A stretch of 64,000 nt of DNA from UBA12087 sp964370815 (lineage in GTDB: Bacteria > Chloroflexota > Anaerolineae > Anaerolineales > Villigracilaceae): NCBI GenBank assembly GCA_964370815.1, contig CAYJKQ010000008.1:50650-114649 (forward strand), in the 5' to 3' direction. The translations under genes were made by a program, and so were the position numbers. The notes below the pieces were generated by a model, which was given only the letters and a program-made list of their open reading frames with translations, did no database searches and was not told the origin of the DNA. Positions 15,916 to 25,139 of this stretch are shown here, piece by piece (positions within the stretch are counted from its first letter, which is position 1; each line of letters starts with the position of its first letter).

Positions 15916-16790
15916 CAAGGCTTCTTTTTGGCAGCGCTGGCCCGCAACAGGACTGAACGGGCTGCTTTGACCAGCGGCAAATCGATCATCTTGTAACCAT
16001 CCAGGGCATAAGCGCCCTTACCCTCTTTCAAACTGACTTCAAATGAATCCACAATACGCTGGGCGTTCTGAACGGTGATTTGGTCCGGGCTGAAAGCTTC
16101 CTGAACCGGTGCGACCTGATCGGGATGGATGACTTGTTTGCCGGCGTAACCAAGTTGCACCCCAAAGCGGGATTCGGTTCGCAGCTTGTCAATGTCTTTA
16201 AAATCGATGCTGACCATGTCGATAGCCTGCAGCCCATTGGCGGCGGCAGCAATGACGATGGCACTGCGGGCGTGAAAGACCTCCCAGGCTTCGGGCGTGC
16301 GCGTGGCGCCGATATCGGCTGCGAAATCTTCTGCACCGAAGATGATGGCGTCCAGGCGCGGCTGGGAGGCGATCTCGCCCAGGTTGAGCATCCCGCGGGC
16401 GGTCTCCACATCCACGATCAGGCGGATGGAATTGAGAGGCCAGCCGTGCGCCAGTTCAATAGATTCGACCTGCCCGCTGACCCAGGCTACCTGCCCGGAA
16501 TTCTCAACCTTCGGGATGACGATCCCATCCGGGTGGGCGGGCAGAATTACTGCCAGCTCATCTGCCTCAAGTCCGGAGCCGACCGGGTTGATGCGCACCA
16601 GTTTTTCGGCTGATCCAAAATCCAGTTCGTGTAAGGCGGACAGGATGCAGAGGCGTGCCTCCATTTTTCGGGCGGGGGCGACACCATCCTCCATGTCCAG
16701 GCAGATGCAGTCCACGTTGAGGGTCAGAGATTTTTCGATCTTGTGGCGATCATCGCCGGGCACATAGAGTAAGGCACGTCGTGAGTGCAT
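15915..16790 (-). CDS. HpcH/HpaI aldolase-family, CitE-like CoA-ester lyase
   Basis: The 291-aa protein has the CitE-like TIM-barrel pattern: an N-terminal RRALLYVPGDDRHKIEKSL, the metal/substrate-binding DMEDGVAPARK, VRINPVGSGLEADEL, PKVENSGQV, DVETARGM and FGAEDFAADIG. Relatives cleave malyl-CoA, citramalyl-CoA or related 3-hydroxyacyl-CoAs using Mg2+. No citrate-lyase alpha or gamma subunit genes are nearby, so a free-standing CoA-ester lyase is more likely than citrate lyase. A GGAG ribosome site precedes the ATG. It is translationally coupled to the EamA transporter. Confidence 0.88.
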   Translation of the reverse strand: MHSRRALLYVPGDDRHKIEKSLTLNVDCICLDMEDGVAPARKMEARLCILSALHELDFGSAEKLVRINPVGSGLEADELAVILPAHPDGIVIPKVENSGQVAWVSGQVESIELAHGWPLNSIRLIVDVETARGMLNLGEIASQPRLDAIIFGAEDFAADIGATRTPEAWEVFHARSAIVIAAAANGLQAIDMVSIDFKDIDKLRTESRFGVQLGYAGKQVIHPDQVAPVQEAFSPDQITVQNAQRIVDSFEVSLKEGKGAYALDGYKMIDLPLVKAARSVLLRASAAKKKP

Positions 16791-17084
16791 GAGGTCTCCG
16801 GGTGGGAATGGATTTCCAGTTGAAGAATCTTACTCTATTATGCTCATTTTTGCATAGTGAGCAGCTGGCAGGCAGGAAGAAGTGTTATCCTTCATGGAGT
16901 ATTTGGTTAAAAAATCATTCTCAATCATTAAATAAACCCATTAGAGTTGTGTAGAAGAGAAATAACCAATTTATGCTATGATATAGAATGTTGGGATTGA
17001 TTTTTTTCTTCCCATGAGACATTTTTATTTTTAAAGTTGATTCTGTACAGGAAGTATTTATCCGGGTACAAGGAAATTATCAAC

Positions 17085-19676
17085 ATGAACGTTTTCAAAA
17101 AAGAAGCACAGTATTCATCCACAGAAAGCTCACCCAGACAGTTTTGGCGGCAAGCGGGTGGACTGGTATTGGTTGCTTGCGCATATTGGGGCGTAGTTCG
17201 TTTAGGACTTTTATTGGTGGCACAACCCGAAGGCATTGCCTCGATCTGGCCGGCCAGCGGACTTGCGCTGGCAGCCTTATTACTTAACCCCAAAAAACAA
17301 TGGCCAAAATTACTGGCAGTGATCTTCATTGCCGGTGCAGCGGGAAATATCAGTGCAGGTAATGGATTAACTGTCAGCCTGGGTTTTGCCCTGGCAAATA
17401 GTATCGAGGCTATTCTGGCTGCCTGGTTATTGACAACCGTATGTAGATCCAAGATCACATTTCAAAGCTCAAGGCAAATATTCGTCCTGTTCGCAACGGC
17501 CATCTTAGGTAACGCTATGACCGCCCTGCTGGGGGCAGCAGTCCCCGCTCTGGTATTCGGCGCTCCGTTCTTTAAAACCTGGTTACTATGGTGGAGTGCG
17601 AATGGCTTGGGAATGATCCTGATCACTCCCTTGATCGTGACATGGGCTGCCAGTGGCAATAGGTTCCATTCAAAAACCCCACTGCGGATCATTGAAGGCA
17701 CTTTGCTTTCGATTGGACTGGCTGGCTTTTCCTGGTTAATATTTGGTTCCTTTTTAATAACGGAAGAACCAGTTTTTGGAAATTACATTCTATTTCCCCT
17801 ATTGATCTGGCTGGCTTTCAGGTTCAGCCCGCGCGGTATGACCAGCAACTTGACCATAGTGTCAATCATCGCCATCTGGAACATATTAAATGGCAACGCC
17901 AATCTGGCATTCGGGAATCGTACTGTCACCGAACAACTGGTATATATCCAGGTCTATCTTAGTGTGCTGGTTTTTTCGGGTTTACTGATGAGTGCCATGA
18001 TCACCGAGCGCTGGTTTGTACAAGAGCAATTGGCACAGATTGAGACCATCTTCAGGTCTTTCCTGGAATTTAGCCCGGTGTACGTGTTCTTTAAGGACAA
18101 GGATACACGTACACTGCACCTGAGCAGTAATTATAAGCACATGCTGGGGATACCTGTCAGCGAAGCGCTTGGCAAAACATCGTATGAGCTATTTCCGTCG
18201 GAACTGGCAAAAAAAATGGTGGCGGATGATCTACAGATATTAAGTGAAGGAAAACCTGTGGAAGTGATCGAAGAAATGAACGGGCGAACCTATGAAACTA
18301 CCAAGTTTCCGATATTCAAGGATGGCAAACCCGACATGTTGGCGGGATTTACAATGGATATTACTGCGCGCATTCAGGCTGAGAAAGAGCTGCGAAATGT
18401 TGAGGAATTCAACAAGACCATTATCGCACACTCCCCCATTGGTGTATCCGTTCGGAGCCATACTGGCGGTCTTTTATCTGCCAACACTGCCTGGAAGAAC
18501 ATCTGGGGGATAACCGAAGAAGACTACCAGATCTATCTGCAGCACCAACCTGAGAAATTGCAATTTGATGAAAGAGATAATTACCTGAAGGCTAATCAGC
18601 AAGAGATCAGGCGTGTGTATGAAAAAGGTGGCAGCCTGTATCTGCCAGATATGAAGACCACATCCCCGCGCCCTGGTGGCGCTGAATGGGTTTCGCAGCA
18701 TTTTTATGCCATCCTGGATGTCCAGGGACAGGTGGACAAGGTGGTGATCTTGACGGAGGATATCAGCCATCGAAAGAAAATTGAAGAGGAAATAGCCAGG
18801 AACCAGGTCTTAATGGAACGCGCCCAGGAAGTGGCACATATGGGAAGCTGGGAGCTCGACCTGACCACCAGGACAATGGTTGCCAGTGCTGAGGCTTACC
18901 GCATCTATGGGTTGAAGGAAGAATTATTGACCCTTTCTGATATTCAAGCCTCCGCTTTACCGGAATATCGTCCGAAAATGGACAGCGCGTTGAGTGCGTT
19001 GATCAATGACGGGCAGGAATACAACGTCCAGTTTAAGATCAAACGCAGATCGGACGGCACTATTCGCGACATCCATTCCCGTGCTGAGTACAATGCAGAG
19101 GAGAATACCGTGGTCGGCTCCATCCAGGATATCACCGAGCGTATGGAGATCTTACAGGTGGTTATGGAGAGCGAAGAAAAATTCCGCACTTTGTTCGAGC
19201 AGGCTCATGATGCCATCCATATTGCCAACGAAAATGATGAGATCCTGGATGTCAACGTGCGTGCCTGTGAGCTGTTTGGCTACAACCGGGAGGAATTAAT
19301 CCACATGAAAGTTCCTGATCTGCAGGCACCAGAAATGCGCGGGCAGAAAAAGAAAACCCTGCAGGGTGACGTTGAAAAATATAGCAATAAGGTTTTTGAA
19401 GGGTTGAATCAATGCAAGGATGGCACACTAGTTCCGGTGGAGATTTCAGTATCGAAGATCAGCACCTCGCAGGGTGTCCGATTTTTCTCGATCGCGCGTG
19501 ATATCAGTGATCGCAAACGTATCGAGCAGGAACTACGGGAGCAGATCGACATCCTACAGCGCTTCAATGATGTTACTGTGGGACGTGAGTTGAAAATGAT
19601 CGAGCTCAAAAAGGAGATCAACGCCTTGCTGGTAAAAGCCGGTGAGCAGGAGAAATACCGTATTGTTGATGGTTAG
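17085..19676 (+). CDS. MASE1-type membrane sensor with four PAS domains and no output domain
   Basis: The ATG at 17085 follows AAGGAAATTATCAAC; an upstream TTG at 17037 is less likely. Of 863 residues, the first 310 form a MASE1-like region of about eight helices (PEGIASIWPASGLALA; a WWSANGLGMILITPL motif). Four PAS domains follow at about 320-435, 440-560, 575-690 and 698-805. The protein ends in a coiled coil with TVGRELKMIELKKEIN, which normally leads into a histidine kinase core. No kinase, GGDEF, EAL or phosphatase domain is present before the stop. It may signal through a partner, or be the sensory half of a split kinase. Confidence 0.88.
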   Translation: MNVFKKEAQYSSTESSPRQFWRQAGGLVLVACAYWGVVRLGLLLVAQPEGIASIWPASGLALAALLLNPKKQWPKLLAVIFIAGAAGNISAGNGLTVSLGFALANSIEAILAAWLLTTVCRSKITFQSSRQIFVLFATAILGNAMTALLGAAVPALVFGAPFFKTWLLWWSANGLGMILITPLIVTWAASGNRFHSKTPLRIIEGTLLSIGLAGFSWLIFGSFLITEEPVFGNYILFPLLIWLAFRFSPRGMTSNLTIVSIIAIWNILNGNANLAFGNRTVTEQLVYIQVYLSVLVFSGLLMSAMITERWFVQEQLAQIETIFRSFLEFSPVYVFFKDKDTRTLHLSSNYKHMLGIPVSEALGKTSYELFPSELAKKMVADDLQILSEGKPVEVIEEMNGRTYETTKFPIFKDGKPDMLAGFTMDITARIQAEKELRNVEEFNKTIIAHSPIGVSVRSHTGGLLSANTAWKNIWGITEEDYQIYLQHQPEKLQFDERDNYLKANQQEIRRVYEKGGSLYLPDMKTTSPRPGGAEWVSQHFYAILDVQGQVDKVVILTEDISHRKKIEEEIARNQVLMERAQEVAHMGSWELDLTTRTMVASAEAYRIYGLKEELLTLSDIQASALPEYRPKMDSALSALINDGQEYNVQFKIKRRSDGTIRDIHSRAEYNAEENTVVGSIQDITERMEILQVVMESEEKFRTLFEQAHDAIHIANENDEILDVNVRACELFGYNREELIHMKVPDLQAPEMRGQKKKTLQGDVEKYSNKVFEGLNQCKDGTLVPVEISVSKISTSQGVRFFSIARDISDRKRIEQELREQIDILQRFNDVTVGRELKMIELKKEINALLVKAGEQEKYRIVDG

Positions 19677-19745
19677 TCGGAAAGACAATGGCTGAAAAAT
19701 AGAACCAGCATATGTGCATACCGGACATTACACGGAGAAAAGCAA

Positions 19746-19952
19746 ATGAAAAGTCTAAAACCCATTCTAATATTTCTGATCGGGGTCCTGGTCCTTTTTT
19801 CGATCGGGTACTATATCAACAAGGGCGTGTGCGATGCCAAGACCAGCGACATTGGCTTTGCCCACCGCTTCTCAATAATGGGAAATTGTCAGATAGAGAC
19901 TTCCCCTGGGCATTGGGTTCCACTCGACAATTACTATTTTCAGCAGCAATAG
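19746..19952 (+). CDS. Small single-helix exported protein, 68 aa
   Basis: It starts with an ATG that has GGAG eight bases upstream. One N-terminal hydrophobic helix (ILIFLIGVLVLFSIGYYI) is followed by a 40-residue extracytoplasmic domain with two cysteines (GVCDAK and MGNCQIE). It lies 70 bp after the PAS-protein gene on the same strand and may be co-transcribed. No family recognised. Confidence 0.65.
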   Translation: MKSLKPILIFLIGVLVLFSIGYYINKGVCDAKTSDIGFAHRFSIMGNCQIETSPGHWVPLDNYYFQQQ

Positions 19953-20103
19953 GCATACCCTTTAACTGATCTGTAAACTGCAACTCGTATGGATGGATCG
20001 GTGAGCAGTTACCTGGCGCTCCTGGGTACGCAGGCGGACAGGCTAGAACCAGGGATGAGACAGGTACAATCAAAAAATACATTTATCAAAAGGAGAGACC
20101 GAA

Positions 20104-20808
20104 ATGGATGTTGAAATATTATATAAACCTTCCTATTCAATGGGTGTGATCAAACTCGGCGGTGGAGAACAGGTACGCGTTGAGGGTGGGGCGATGGTGA
20201 GTATGTCCGTTGGAGTCACCCTGGAGACCAAGGCAACCGGGGGATTCTTAAAATCACTGGCACGTTCGGTGCTGGGAGGCGAAAGTTTTTTCCAGAACAC
20301 CTTTATGGCACCCTCGGGTGGTGGAGAGGTGTCTGTAGCACCAGCCCTGCCGGGGGACATGTTTTCCCTGGTCTTGAAAAATGAAGCTCTGATGGTGCAG
20401 TCCGGTTCTTATGTGGCTTCAGAAGCGGGGGTGGAGCTGGATACCAAATGGGGAGGAGCCAAGACTTTCTTTGCCTCGGAAGGGTTGATCATGCTGCGGG
20501 CGACCGGGAATGGCGAATTGCTGCTGTCCTCGTATGGAGCCATCCATGAACGAAATTTGAGCCAGGGAGAAAAGTTTACCGTGGATACCGGTCACCTGGT
20601 AGCTTTTTCAGAAGGGATCGGTTTTAAGGTCAACCAAGTGGGTGGGTTGAAATCAACCATATTCAGCGGTGAAGGATTGGTGGTTGAACTGACCGGTCCC
20701 GGGCGGGTCTTAATGCAAACCCGGTCGACGGATGCTTTTCTGGCATGGTTGATTCCCAGGCTGCCGAAGCCTTCTTCAACCTCGAATACTTCCTTTAAGA
20801 TCGGTTAG
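20104..20808 (+). CDS. AIM24 family protein
   Basis: The 234-aa protein follows the AIM24/TIGR00266 pattern: an all-beta fold with GGAMVSMSVGVTLETKA near the start, a GGFLKSLARSVLGGESFFQNTF segment, repeated V-x-LxxGE type turns, and a DTGHLVAFSEGIGF block before GLKSTIFSGEGL. Bacterial members are cytoplasmic or membrane-associated proteins of unknown biochemical function. An AGGAG site lies eight bases before the ATG. The gene converges with the aminotransferase-like gene, with only 8 bp between stops. Confidence 0.9.
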   Translation: MDVEILYKPSYSMGVIKLGGGEQVRVEGGAMVSMSVGVTLETKATGGFLKSLARSVLGGESFFQNTFMAPSGGGEVSVAPALPGDMFSLVLKNEALMVQSGSYVASEAGVELDTKWGGAKTFFASEGLIMLRATGNGELLLSSYGAIHERNLSQGEKFTVDTGHLVAFSEGIGFKVNQVGGLKSTIFSGEGLVVELTGPGRVLMQTRSTDAFLAWLIPRLPKPSSTSNTSFKIG

Positions 20809-20816
20809 GTCAGATT

Positions 20817-22217
20817 TCAGTTCAATAAGCTGCTTGCAAAAGCAAGCACAGCCTGCACGTCCTCAAAATTACTGACCAGTCCAACCGAGATGCGCACGGC
20901 GCCGGAGGCTTTTCCGTCAATGCACAGGCGGAAGTCATCGTAACTCAGGCGCTGTTCGTTGGTTGGTTTGGAGAAACAAGCTGCCAGCTCCATGGAGGAG
21001 ATACCCAGGGCGATCTCCCCCGCGCCGGGGTTACAGAAACAACCGGTGCGCAGGGAAATGTTCACCCGGTTGGCGGCTTCTTCGATGGCCAGGTGGTCAA
21101 TGGGCATGCCATGTTGATCAATGAAATTGAGGGTCACATTACCGCCGCGGTGACCGGTGCTGGTCGGTCCGTAGATGCGCACCAGCGCTTCGCCATTGGT
21201 ATGCTGCATTATTTTCAGGTTGTCCAACAGCCAGCCAATCAGGCAGGTGACGCGTGTGTGGATGCTTTCAATGCCGATCGCTTCGATGTGGCGCAGTCCG
21301 ATCTCAACAGCCGGAATGTTGAGATAATCGATGGTACCGTCTTCAAAGGCGGCTGCACCTTCGGCAAGGTAAAACTTGTCACCCTGCACCGAGGCCACCG
21401 TAATAGTACCCCCCGCAAACCAGGGACGGCGCAGTTTGGCAAGTGTCTGGCGTCGGGCGATCAGAGCACCCAGACCGGTGGGATAACCAAAGATCTTATA
21501 GAAAGAGATAGGCACGAAATCCGGTTTCCATAGTCCCAGATCCAGGCGGTTGGTGGGTGCAAAGGCAGCCGCGTCGAGCAGCACATCCCAGCCCTGAGAC
21601 TGGGAGCGCTCAATCCAGGTCAGAGGATGCTGCACACTCGAAAAGTTGGATTGAGCCGGGTAAGCAAACAGATTATGGCATCCCTGGCGTGCCAGGTTGA
21701 GACCATCCTGAAAATGGTGTTCCTGAACACGCATGTCCGGGAGGGAAACAGGGATGTAAGTTACTTGCGCCTCACCCCGGTGGGCAAACTCACGAATACC
21801 GTTGACCGAGTTGTGATTGTCAAAGGTCAGTAAATAATTACAGTCATTGTCAAACGGGTAGGATTCCCCGACCAACTTCAGGGCGCCGCTGGCATTGGCA
21901 GTTAGAATGACCAGGTACTCCTGCGGGTCAGCATTGAAGAATTTTAGAATGTATGCGCGTGCTGATTCGACCAGCTTCGTGGCAGCCAGGGAGGTGGGAT
22001 TGCTGGAGTGCGGGTTGCCGAAGATGTGCTCTCTGAGCAGTTTGTGGTGGGCATTCACCTGGGACTCGGCATAAAGACCGGCACCGGTGTAATCGAGATA
22101 GACCTGGTGATCGGCATCCAGGCGGGCATAATCCCGCTGGCGCAGTTCATCAATACTGAGGGTATCTTCGTAAGCCGGGTAGGCATGGATAAATTCAGAA
22201 TAGGGGGTTTGGGTCAT
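20817..22217 (-). CDS. Class V aminotransferase-fold protein (NifS/MoCo-sulfurase-like)
   Basis: The 466-aa PLP enzyme has YLDYTGAGLYAESQV and FGNPHSSNPTSLAA near the N-terminus, the PLP-binding lysine in ISFYKIFGYPTGLGAL, and the late ISLRTGCFCNPGAGE motif. The last resembles the cysteine-containing RxGxxCxP region of cysteine desulfurases and MoCo sulfurases. It likely mobilises sulfur from cysteine, or acts as a related desulfurase/lyase. No MOSC domain is fused and no molybdenum enzyme is nearby, so the acceptor is unknown. The residues after the GCFCNPG motif include an insertion of about 35 residues. Confidence 0.85.
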   Translation of the reverse strand: MTQTPYSEFIHAYPAYEDTLSIDELRQRDYARLDADHQVYLDYTGAGLYAESQVNAHHKLLREHIFGNPHSSNPTSLAATKLVESARAYILKFFNADPQEYLVILTANASGALKLVGESYPFDNDCNYLLTFDNHNSVNGIREFAHRGEAQVTYIPVSLPDMRVQEHHFQDGLNLARQGCHNLFAYPAQSNFSSVQHPLTWIERSQSQGWDVLLDAAAFAPTNRLDLGLWKPDFVPISFYKIFGYPTGLGALIARRQTLAKLRRPWFAGGTITVASVQGDKFYLAEGAAAFEDGTIDYLNIPAVEIGLRHIEAIGIESIHTRVTCLIGWLLDNLKIMQHTNGEALVRIYGPTSTGHRGGNVTLNFIDQHGMPIDHLAIEEAANRVNISLRTGCFCNPGAGEIALGISSMELAACFSKPTNEQRLSYDDFRLCIDGKASGAVRISVGLVSNFEDVQAVLAFASSLLN

Positions 22218-22384
22218 AAGTGTACTCTTTTTTTGCTACCCCAGGTAACAATCCCGGGAAAAGTGACCGGATCATTGAAACACAGGGGAAAATAGCCAAC
22301 CTTCTTTTTGACTTTGTTTCTTAATTGATCAAGATTATTCCATTATATCGCATTCAACTTTAGCAATTTATAAAGAATATCCTC

Positions 22385-22413
22385 TTGACATTTATAAAAG
22401 GTTGTTATACAAT
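22385..22413 (+). promoter_or_regulatory. Sigma-70-type promoter of the gntR operon
   Basis: TTGACA (22385-22390), a 17-bp spacer and TACAAT (22408-22413) form a near-consensus promoter 42 bp before the regulator's start codon. The stretch from about 22405 to 22450 contains several TACAAT or GACAAT repeats, including the inverted pair ATACAATTGGTA and TACAATTATACA. These could be operators for the GntR-type regulator itself, which would make the operon autoregulated; that last point is inference. Confidence 0.75.
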
Positions 22414-22454
22414 TGGTACAATGATACAATTATACAAAGAGACAATGAGACAAT

Positions 22455-22892
22455 ATGATGAACTTCGAACTTGATTTTCGCTCAGGAATCCCCATCTACA
22501 TTCAGGTGGAGGAGCATATCCGCCAGAGCGTTTTACGTGGTGACCTTAAGCCCGGCGACCAGCTTCCCACCGTGCGCAGCCTGGCGCTTGACCTGCGTGT
22601 CAATTTCAACACCATCGCGCGCGCCTACCGTCTGCTGGATGAAGCTGGCATCATTTCCACACAACAAGGGCGCGGCACCTACATCCTGTCGCTACCCCCA
22701 CCTGAAGTGGCTGATGAGCTGCGCCATAAATCGCTGCGCAGCCTGGTGCACCAGCACCTGCTGGACGCCTCGCGGCTGGGGGCCGCACCAGACGAGATTT
22801 TGAACATACTGCAAGAACAGGTTGACCACTGGAAACAGACTGGCAGCTTGAGTGATCCTGAAAAAATTATTGAAAGTGAGGAGATAAAATGA
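22455..22892 (+). CDS. GntR-family transcriptional regulator, YtrA subfamily
   Basis: The 145-aa protein has an N-terminal winged helix (residues 10-75) with IPIYIQVEEHIRQSVLRGDLK at the start and LALDLRVNFNTIARAYRLLDEAG for the recognition helix. A short C-terminal helical domain of about 60 residues replaces a ligand-binding domain. This short form defines the YtrA subgroup, which usually represses adjacent ABC-transporter operons. Two successive ATGs allow either start. Its last codons overlap the SPFH gene (ATGA). Confidence 0.92.
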   Translation: MMNFELDFRSGIPIYIQVEEHIRQSVLRGDLKPGDQLPTVRSLALDLRVNFNTIARAYRLLDEAGIISTQQGRGTYILSLPPPEVADELRHKSLRSLVHQHLLDASRLGAAPDEILNILQEQVDHWKQTGSLSDPEKIIESEEIK

Positions 22893-23833
22893 CTACACAG
22901 AACTTAAAAAACTTAATGCTTAAGAACCAGGCCAAACAGCCAGACCCGCACATCCCCGGTGTAGCGGCGGCAGTATTTGTGTTGTTCCTGATCGTTGGCA
23001 CCATTGGATCTATTGTGACAACAACCAATCGCTGGCCGGACTATTGGGTGGCGGTCTTTATCATCGGATCATCCCTTCTCGGCACGTTCTTCCTGTTCAG
23101 TCTCAAGATCGCCTCCCCGTGGGAAAAAGGCATCGTGCTACGCTTCGGAAAGCTGCGCGGCTTGTTTGGTCCGGGCATCTTCTGGCTGATCCCGGTTGTG
23201 GATACCCTGGCAAACTGGATCGATCACCGTGTCATGGTCACACCTTTCTCCGCTGAGAAGACCCTCACCAAAGATACCGTACCTGTAGATGTGGATGCAG
23301 TTTTGTTCTGGGTGGTATGGGATGCTGAGAAAGCCGTGTTGGAAGTGGAAGATTACCGCGCCGCCATCTCCTGGGCATCACAGACCGCCCTGCGCGAGAT
23401 CCTGGGGCAGATGTACCTGGCAGACATCCTGACCGGGCGCAGCAAAATGGATGCTGATCTGCAAAAGATCATTGATGAGCGCACCACCCCGTGGGGCATT
23501 ACCGTCCAGTCGGTCGAGATCCGGGATGTGGTCATTCCTCCCGACCTGGAAGATGCCATGAGCCGCCAGGCGCAAGCCGAACGGGAACGCCAGGCACGCG
23601 TCATCTTGGGAGAATCCGAGATGCAGATCGCTGGATCCTTCGCTGAGGCTTCCAAAGCTTATATTCACAACCCCACCGCTCTGCACCTGCGAGCCATGAA
23701 CATGCTCTTTGAAGGTCTCAAGGAAAAAGGCGCGCTCGTGATCGTACCAAGCAGTGCCATCGACACCATGAACCTGGGCGGCTTAAGCGGTATGGTCTCG
23801 CTGGCTCAGCAGAATGTGGAAAAAATCGAATAA
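22889..23833 (+). CDS. SPFH/band 7 protein, slipin (stomatin-like) type
   Basis: The 314-aa protein has two N-terminal hydrophobic segments (about 25-48 and 53-72) followed by a stomatin-type SPFH domain. Visible blocks are EKGIVLRFGKLRGLFGPGIFWLIP, DHRVMVTPF, TKDTVPVDVDAVLFW and the helix with EDAMSRQAQAERERQARVI. Slipins form membrane microdomain oligomers. There is no NfeD gene beside it; instead it sits between a YtrA-type regulator and an ABC exporter, which suggests a membrane-stress or antimicrobial-peptide response unit. Confidence 0.92.
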   Translation: MTTQNLKNLMLKNQAKQPDPHIPGVAAAVFVLFLIVGTIGSIVTTTNRWPDYWVAVFIIGSSLLGTFFLFSLKIASPWEKGIVLRFGKLRGLFGPGIFWLIPVVDTLANWIDHRVMVTPFSAEKTLTKDTVPVDVDAVLFWVVWDAEKAVLEVEDYRAAISWASQTALREILGQMYLADILTGRSKMDADLQKIIDERTTPWGITVQSVEIRDVVIPPDLEDAMSRQAQAERERQARVILGESEMQIAGSFAEASKAYIHNPTALHLRAMNMLFEGLKEKGALVIVPSSAIDTMNLGGLSGMVSLAQQNVEKIE

Positions 23834-23988
23834 TTCAATCCTTTCAACGTCGCTAACTGCATGGTTTCGTAAAAAATGTTTCGAAGGCATAGGGTACGAT
23901 GAGGCTTTCTCAAATTGAGCTAGATCTGCGAAACCATTAAGTGGAACGATGATTGCGACAATTAGAAAAAAGAGAAAACGAGGCTATC

Positions 23989-24189
23989 ATGGAAGAATTA
24001 ATTAAATACATCCCCTATCTCATCCCGGTTGTGATCGTTCAGCTCATCCTGCTGGTTGTAGCCCTGCTTGACCTGCTGAAGCGCGAGAAGACACGCGGCC
24101 CCAAATGGGTGTGGGTATTGGTGATCCTGTTCGTAAATCTGCTTGGTCCGATCATTTACTTCGTATTTGGCCGTGACAATGAGAGCTGA
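23989..24189 (+). CDS. PLDc_N-type small membrane protein
   Basis: The start is the ATG at 23989 after GAGG, giving 66 residues; a TTG at 23953 is poorer. The sequence has one helix (LIPVVIVQLILLVVALLDLL), a basic KREKTRGPKWVWV turn, and a second helix ending LLGPIIYFVFGRD. This is the PLDc_N signature seen in YxlE-like proteins. In Bacillus the yxlEFG genes likewise place a PLDc_N protein before an ABC ATPase and permease, so the order here matches that arrangement. Confidence 0.85.
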   Translation: MEELIKYIPYLIPVVIVQLILLVVALLDLLKREKTRGPKWVWVLVILFVNLLGPIIYFVFGRDNES

Positions 24190-24194
24190 AAGCA

Positions 24195-25139
24195 GTGACG
24201 ACAATGAATAATATTAGAGTGGAAGGTCTGGTAAAAACATACGGGAAAGTTCGAGCCCTGAATGGATTGGACCTGCATGTGGAACCGGGCAGCGTTTTTG
24301 GCTTTCTGGGTCCGAATGGGGCTGGCAAAACCACCACCATGCGTATCCTGACCGGGCTGGCGCGCCCGACCTCCGGGCAAGCCTGGGTCGCCGGTGTGGA
24401 CCTGGCAACAGACGGCAGGGACCTGGCGCGCAGAATCGGCTATCTGCCTGAGGAACCGGCTTTTTATGGCTGGATGACCCCGCTGGAATTCCTGGATTAT
24501 CTGTGTCGACTGTACGGGCTTCAGGCAAAAAAAAGATCGTCACGTGTCAAAGAATTACTCGATCTTGTCAAACTGGGTGATTCTGGCAGACGTCGCATTG
24601 CAGGTTTCTCGCGGGGTATGCGCCAGCGTCTTGGCATTGCTGCTGCCCTGGTCAACCAACCCGAGGTGCTGTTCCTGGATGAACCCGCCAGTGCACTCGA
24701 CCCGGCTGGTCGCAAGGAAGTGCTCGACCTGATCGAAGGCTTGCGCGGCGAATGCACCGTGCTCATGTCTACACATATCCTGGCAGACGTCGAGCGTGTG
24801 TGTGATGTGATCGGTATCATGGCGCGCGGCAAGCTGATAATCCAGGCGCCGCGCCAGAAATTATTCGACCAGGTGGCAAATAATGTATTTGAAATTGAGG
24901 CGGAGAATGTAAAAGGATTACAGGCCTGGGCTGTTAGCGGGCGCGCATTGCCATGGGTGGCTTCCATCGAATTCAATGGGAACACGGGACGCATTGTGGT
25001 AAAAGACAGGATCCTGGCTAAACGTGACCTATTACCCAACCTGCTGCAGGCCGGACTGGTGTTGAGCCGTTATGAAGAACTCAAGCCCTCACTGGAAGAT
25101 GTTTTTCTACGACTGGTGGGCGAGGAGGGATTGCAATGA
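24195..25139 (+). CDS. ABC transporter ATP-binding protein (exporter type)
   Basis: The 314-aa protein carries Walker A GPNGAGKT, Q-loop in GYLPEEPAFY, the signature FSRGMRQRLGIA, Walker B VLFLDEPASALDP and an H-loop in MSTHILADVERV. The C-terminal 100 residues are the accessory domain common in CcmA/BcrA-type exporters. The signature is FSRGM rather than LSGGQ, a normal variant of this family. The frame opens with GTG at 24195, or ATG at 24204. It pairs with the overlapping permease gene. Confidence 0.93.
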   Translation: MTTMNNIRVEGLVKTYGKVRALNGLDLHVEPGSVFGFLGPNGAGKTTTMRILTGLARPTSGQAWVAGVDLATDGRDLARRIGYLPEEPAFYGWMTPLEFLDYLCRLYGLQAKKRSSRVKELLDLVKLGDSGRRRIAGFSRGMRQRLGIAAALVNQPEVLFLDEPASALDPAGRKEVLDLIEGLRGECTVLMSTHILADVERVCDVIGIMARGKLIIQAPRQKLFDQVANNVFEIEAENVKGLQAWAVSGRALPWVASIEFNGNTGRIVVKDRILAKRDLLPNLLQAGLVLSRYEELKPSLEDVFLRLVGEEGLQ

